Source: Pedobacter frigidisoli (lineage in GTDB: Bacteria; Bacteroidota; Bacteroidia; Sphingobacteriales; Sphingobacteriaceae). From it: a DNA stretch of 64,000 bases. Numbering within the stretch: position 1 is the stretch's first letter; each line of letters begins with the position of its first letter. The notes beneath the pieces were generated by a model that did not search any database, was not told the origin of the DNA, and saw only the letters and a program-made list of their open reading frames with translations. Below, one piece after another: positions 61,565 through 64,000 of the stretch. The stretch lies in contig NZ_SJSN01000004.1 of NCBI RefSeq assembly GCF_004331675.1, positions 250,255 through 314,254 of the forward strand. The letters run 5' to 3'. A program made the translations under genes and the position numbers.

Positions 61565-62860
61565 ATGGTGGCTCAGATTCTATTTCTAGTAATAACACTT
61601 GCAGCAATTGCGCTGTTTACTGTTAATTTACGCAAGATTTTTCGCAACATCCGCTTAGGAAAGTCGGTTGATCGTAATGATCAACCCGTTAAAAGATTAA
61701 TCACCATGATGAGGGTTGCTTTTGGCCAATCGAAGATGGTGGTCCGTCCAATACCTGCATTTCTCCATTTCTTTGTTTACATAGGCTTTGTGATCATCAA
61801 TATTGAGGTGTTGGAAATTATGATCGACGGGCTATTCGGAACACATCGCGTTTTTCATGGCTTAGGTGGCTTTTATAATTTTCTGATTGGTTCCTTTGAA
61901 ATACTCGCCTTTACCGTTTGGGCGGCATGCGTTATCTTCTTAATCCGCAGAAACGTACTTAAATTGAAAAGATTTAGCGGCGTCGAAATGACCAAGTGGC
62001 CAAAATCTGATGCCAACTATATTTTAATTACCGAGATTTTATTAATGAGTGCTTTCTTATTAATGAATGCCGCTGATGCCAAATTACAGTTATTGGGCGC
62101 TAGCCATTACATTAATGCCGGTGCCTTTCCTGTTAGTCAGTATTTAATGAACCTATTGCCTTCTACGGAAAGTGCTTTGGTAATTGTAGAACGCAGTTGC
62201 TGGTGGTTTCACATCATTGGTATTTTAGCGTTTTTAAATTATCTACCTTATTCAAAACACTTCCATATCTTATTTGCCTTTCCAAATACCTATTTTTCGA
62301 ATCTGGAACCAAAGGGAGAATTTACCAACATGGCATCAGTTAACAACGAGGTTAAGGCTATGCTCGATCCATCATTTGTACCAGCAGAAACCGAACCCGG
62401 AAAGTTTGGTGCCAAGGATGCAACAGATTTGAGTTGGATAAACTTAATGAATGCTTACACCTGTACCGAATGTGGGAGATGTACATCGGTATGCCCGGCA
62501 AATATTACAGGCAAGCTCTTATCGCCAAGAAAAATAATGATGGATACCCGTGATCGCATTACCGAAATCGGAAAGGGAATAGATCAAAATGGCGCAGAAC
62601 ATCAAGACGGAAAATCATTATTGGATGATTATATTACCAGAGAGGAAATTTGGGCCTGCACCAGTTGTAATGCCTGCGTTGAGGCTTGTCCTGTAAATAT
62701 AGATCCCTTACAAATCATTATGGAATTACGTCGCTTTGCGGTGATGGAAGAATCACAGGCACCCGCAAGCATTAATGCGATGATGAGTAACGTAGAAAAT
62801 AACCAAGCACCTTGGAAATATTCTCCTGCCGATCGTTTTAATTGGGCAGATGAAAAGTAG
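61565..62860 (+). CDS. Membrane-bound 4Fe-4S dicluster oxidoreductase subunit (HdrE/NarI-like plus HdrC-like)
   Basis: The 431-aa protein has an N-terminal membrane part of about five helices (residues 3-245) with several histidines (FLHFFVYIGF, FHIIGILAFLN) that could bind b-heme. A ferredoxin-like part follows with two CxxCxxCxxxCP motifs (CTECGRCTSVCP near 300 and CTSCNACVEACP near 375). It is built to pass electrons between quinone and its partner at 62962. Exact donor is unknown. Confidence 0.88.
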   Translation: MVAQILFLVITLAAIALFTVNLRKIFRNIRLGKSVDRNDQPVKRLITMMRVAFGQSKMVVRPIPAFLHFFVYIGFVIINIEVLEIMIDGLFGTHRVFHGLGGFYNFLIGSFEILAFTVWAACVIFLIRRNVLKLKRFSGVEMTKWPKSDANYILITEILLMSAFLLMNAADAKLQLLGASHYINAGAFPVSQYLMNLLPSTESALVIVERSCWWFHIIGILAFLNYLPYSKHFHILFAFPNTYFSNLEPKGEFTNMASVNNEVKAMLDPSFVPAETEPGKFGAKDATDLSWINLMNAYTCTECGRCTSVCPANITGKLLSPRKIMMDTRDRITEIGKGIDQNGAEHQDGKSLLDDYITREEIWACTSCNACVEACPVNIDPLQIIMELRRFAVMEESQAPASINAMMSNVENNQAPWKYSPADRFNWADEK

Positions 62861-62961
62861 TTCGGAGTTTCGAGTAATAAGTCCGGAGTAATACCTAAAA
62901 GATAAAAATATTTTATAGTCCCAAGTCTTGATACTTGATACTAAATACTAGATACTAGAAT

Positions 62962-63750
62962 ATGGAATTTAAAGTCCCTACAATGGCCGAACTAATGGCC
63001 GCAGGAGAAGAACCAGAAATATTATTTTGGGTTGGATGTGCTGGAAGTTACGATGAAAGAGCGCAAAAAATAACCCGCGACATTTGTAAGATCTTACATC
63101 ATGTAGGGATGAAATATGCCGTTTTAGGAACTGAGGAAAGTTGCACCGGCGATCCTGCAAAACGTGCTGGTAATGAATTCCTATTCCAGATGCAGGCCAT
63201 GACCAATATTGAGGTATTGAATGCGTACAATATCAAAAAAATCGTAACCGGTTGCCCGCATTGCTTCAATACCATAAAAAACGAATATCCTGGCTTAGGA
63301 GGAACTTATGAAGTGATTCATCATACACAACTGATTCAAGATTTAATTAATGATGGAAAGCTAAAAGCTGAGGGTGGTGAAAGTTTCAAGGGCAAAAAGA
63401 TAACTTATCACGATCCTTGTTATTTAGGTCGTGGAAATGGGATTTATGAAGCGCCAAGAAAGGCATTAGAAGTTTTAGATGCACAATTGGTAGAAATGAA
63501 ACGTTGCAAAAGCAATGGATTGTGCTGCGGAGCTGGTGGTGCCCAAATGTTTAAAGAACCAGAAAAAGGCAAAAAAGACATCAATGTAGAGCGTATTGAT
63601 GAGGCATTGGAAACCAATCCACAGGTAATTGCTGCAGGTTGTCCTTTTTGCATGACGATGCTAAGCGATGGCATCAAACTGAAAGATAAGGAACAAGAAG
63701 TGAAGGTTTTGGACATTGCAGAAATTACAGCAAGAGCAAATGGACTTTAA
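62962..63750 (+). CDS. HdrB-like CCG-domain iron-sulfur protein
   Basis: The 262-aa protein has two cysteine-rich CCG domains: the first with WVGCAGSYDERAQ, ESCTGDPA and TGCPHCFNTIKNEY, the second with HDPCYLGRGN, CKSNGLCCGAGG and AGCPFCMTMLSDG. This is the catalytic-subunit layout of HdrB/GlcF/LutA-like proteins. It is in the same direction as the membrane FeS gene, about 100 nt downstream, and very likely its partner. Confidence 0.9.
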   Translation: MEFKVPTMAELMAAGEEPEILFWVGCAGSYDERAQKITRDICKILHHVGMKYAVLGTEESCTGDPAKRAGNEFLFQMQAMTNIEVLNAYNIKKIVTGCPHCFNTIKNEYPGLGGTYEVIHHTQLIQDLINDGKLKAEGGESFKGKKITYHDPCYLGRGNGIYEAPRKALEVLDAQLVEMKRCKSNGLCCGAGGAQMFKEPEKGKKDINVERIDEALETNPQVIAAGCPFCMTMLSDGIKLKDKEQEVKVLDIAEITARANGL

Positions 63751-63895
63751 TTACTAAATCCCTCCGATGAATCGGAGCAGGCAATTATGTTTGGTGGGCC
63801 ACCAACCACGGACGAGAACGAGGTAAGCTAAAAACCACAAAAAAAGATTTTTTCTTGCTACGAGTGTCTCTTAACATCATGCCTACCTCACTCGC

Positions 63896-63930
63896 TTTTA
63901 AAAGCCCCCTTCAGGGGGTTTGGGGGTTAA
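63896..63930. repeat. GC-rich CCCCC-TTCA-GGGGG hairpin
   Basis: AGCCCCCTTCAGGGGGTTTGGGGGTT stands out from AT-rich DNA. It overlaps the stop of the partial minus-strand gene and resembles a common Bacteroidota intergenic word. It may act as a terminator. Confidence 0.5.
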
Positions 63931-64000
63931 TCTTATTAAAATTTTCCCTGATCAGGTTTAAATCTTCTGCCTCCATGTTTTTTAGTGGAATAATTACCTG
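63911..64000 (-). CDS. C-terminal end of an unidentified protein (partial)
   Basis: The minus strand is open from the window edge to a TGA at 63911-63913, encoding the final 29 residues VIIPLKNMEAEDLNLIRE and so on to NKINPQTP. The gene begins beyond the window. No family is assigned from this fragment. Confidence 0.5.
   Translation of the reverse strand, partial: QVIIPLKNMEAEDLNLIRENFNKINPQTP

Overview
The window looks like a chromosomal segment of a Bacteroidota bacterium, most likely Sphingobacteriaceae and Pedobacter-like. The evidence is AT-rich DNA, many TAnnTTTG-type -7 promoter elements with A-rich ribosome binding regions, SSC/SAC lipoboxes, a TonB-dependent receptor with an N-terminal CarboxypepD-like domain, a PorP/SprF (type IX secretion) remnant, RNase Y, and short palindromic repeats scattered between genes. 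I see no prophage, integrase, transposase, CRISPR array or rRNA operon. The species call is inference; no database search was run.

Layout. 1-9.2 kb: acyl-CoA dehydrogenase, a ComEA-like helix-hairpin-helix protein, an OlsF/GlsF-type two-domain aminolipid acyltransferase and a separate one-domain paralogue, a single-domain receiver with no standard start codon, a transglutaminase-like protein and several tiny proteins. 9.2-14.2 kb: a TonB-dependent receptor with its paired lipoprotein, and an Mpo1-like membrane protein. 14.5-19.5 kb: pheT, a coiled-coil protein, zapA and rny on the minus strand. 19.8-23.2 kb: an unusual minus-strand operon of a secreted phosphodiesterase-fold protein, an Lgt paralogue lacking key active-site residues, a tetraether-synthase-like radical SAM enzyme and two tandem paralogous small membrane proteins. 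23.4-28.2 kb: radC, rpsT, purN, a lone receiver, a frameshifted PorP/SprF remnant and purH. 28.2-29.3 kb: a gene-free stretch with good non-coding RNA candidates. 29.3-35.0 kb: the rod-shape operon mreB-mreC-mreD-mrdA-rodA. 35-42 kb: an acidic hypothetical protein, tdk, an epimerase-like SDR, three ~115-bp tandem repeats and a SWIM-SNF2 helicase. 42-50.8 kb: an L-rhamnose catabolic cluster (GntR regulator, rhaB, rhaI, the aldolase-dehydrogenase fusion rhaEW, rhaT) preceded by a fucose/arabinose-isomerase-like gene interrupted by an in-frame TGA. 51-59.8 kb: SDR, alpha/beta hydrolase, MazG-like pyrophosphohydrolase, an operon of LytS-type kinase, serine-hydrolase lipoprotein and LytTR regulator, GNAT, LEA-type lipoprotein and S41 peptidase. 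60-64 kb: a DUF2256 mini-protein, an SRPBCC protein, an odd tRNA-Cys, two tandem tRNA-Phe genes, and a membrane FeS dicluster protein with an HdrB-like partner.

How the genes work together. The mre operon forms a complete elongasome module (scaffold plus SEDS/PBP2 peptidoglycan synthase). The rhamnose cluster is a full uptake-to-lactaldehyde oxidation route. The most intriguing unit is 19.8-23.2 kb: a Tes/MJ0619-type radical SAM protein, translationally coupled to an Lgt-fold protein whose HGG histidine and GNF asparagine are replaced. This suggests lipid or membrane-anchor chemistry other than lipoprotein maturation. Two intergenic loci (5.6-5.7 kb minus; 28.5-28.65 kb plus) carry a promoter-like box, structured sequence and terminator but no ORF, so they are small-RNA candidates.
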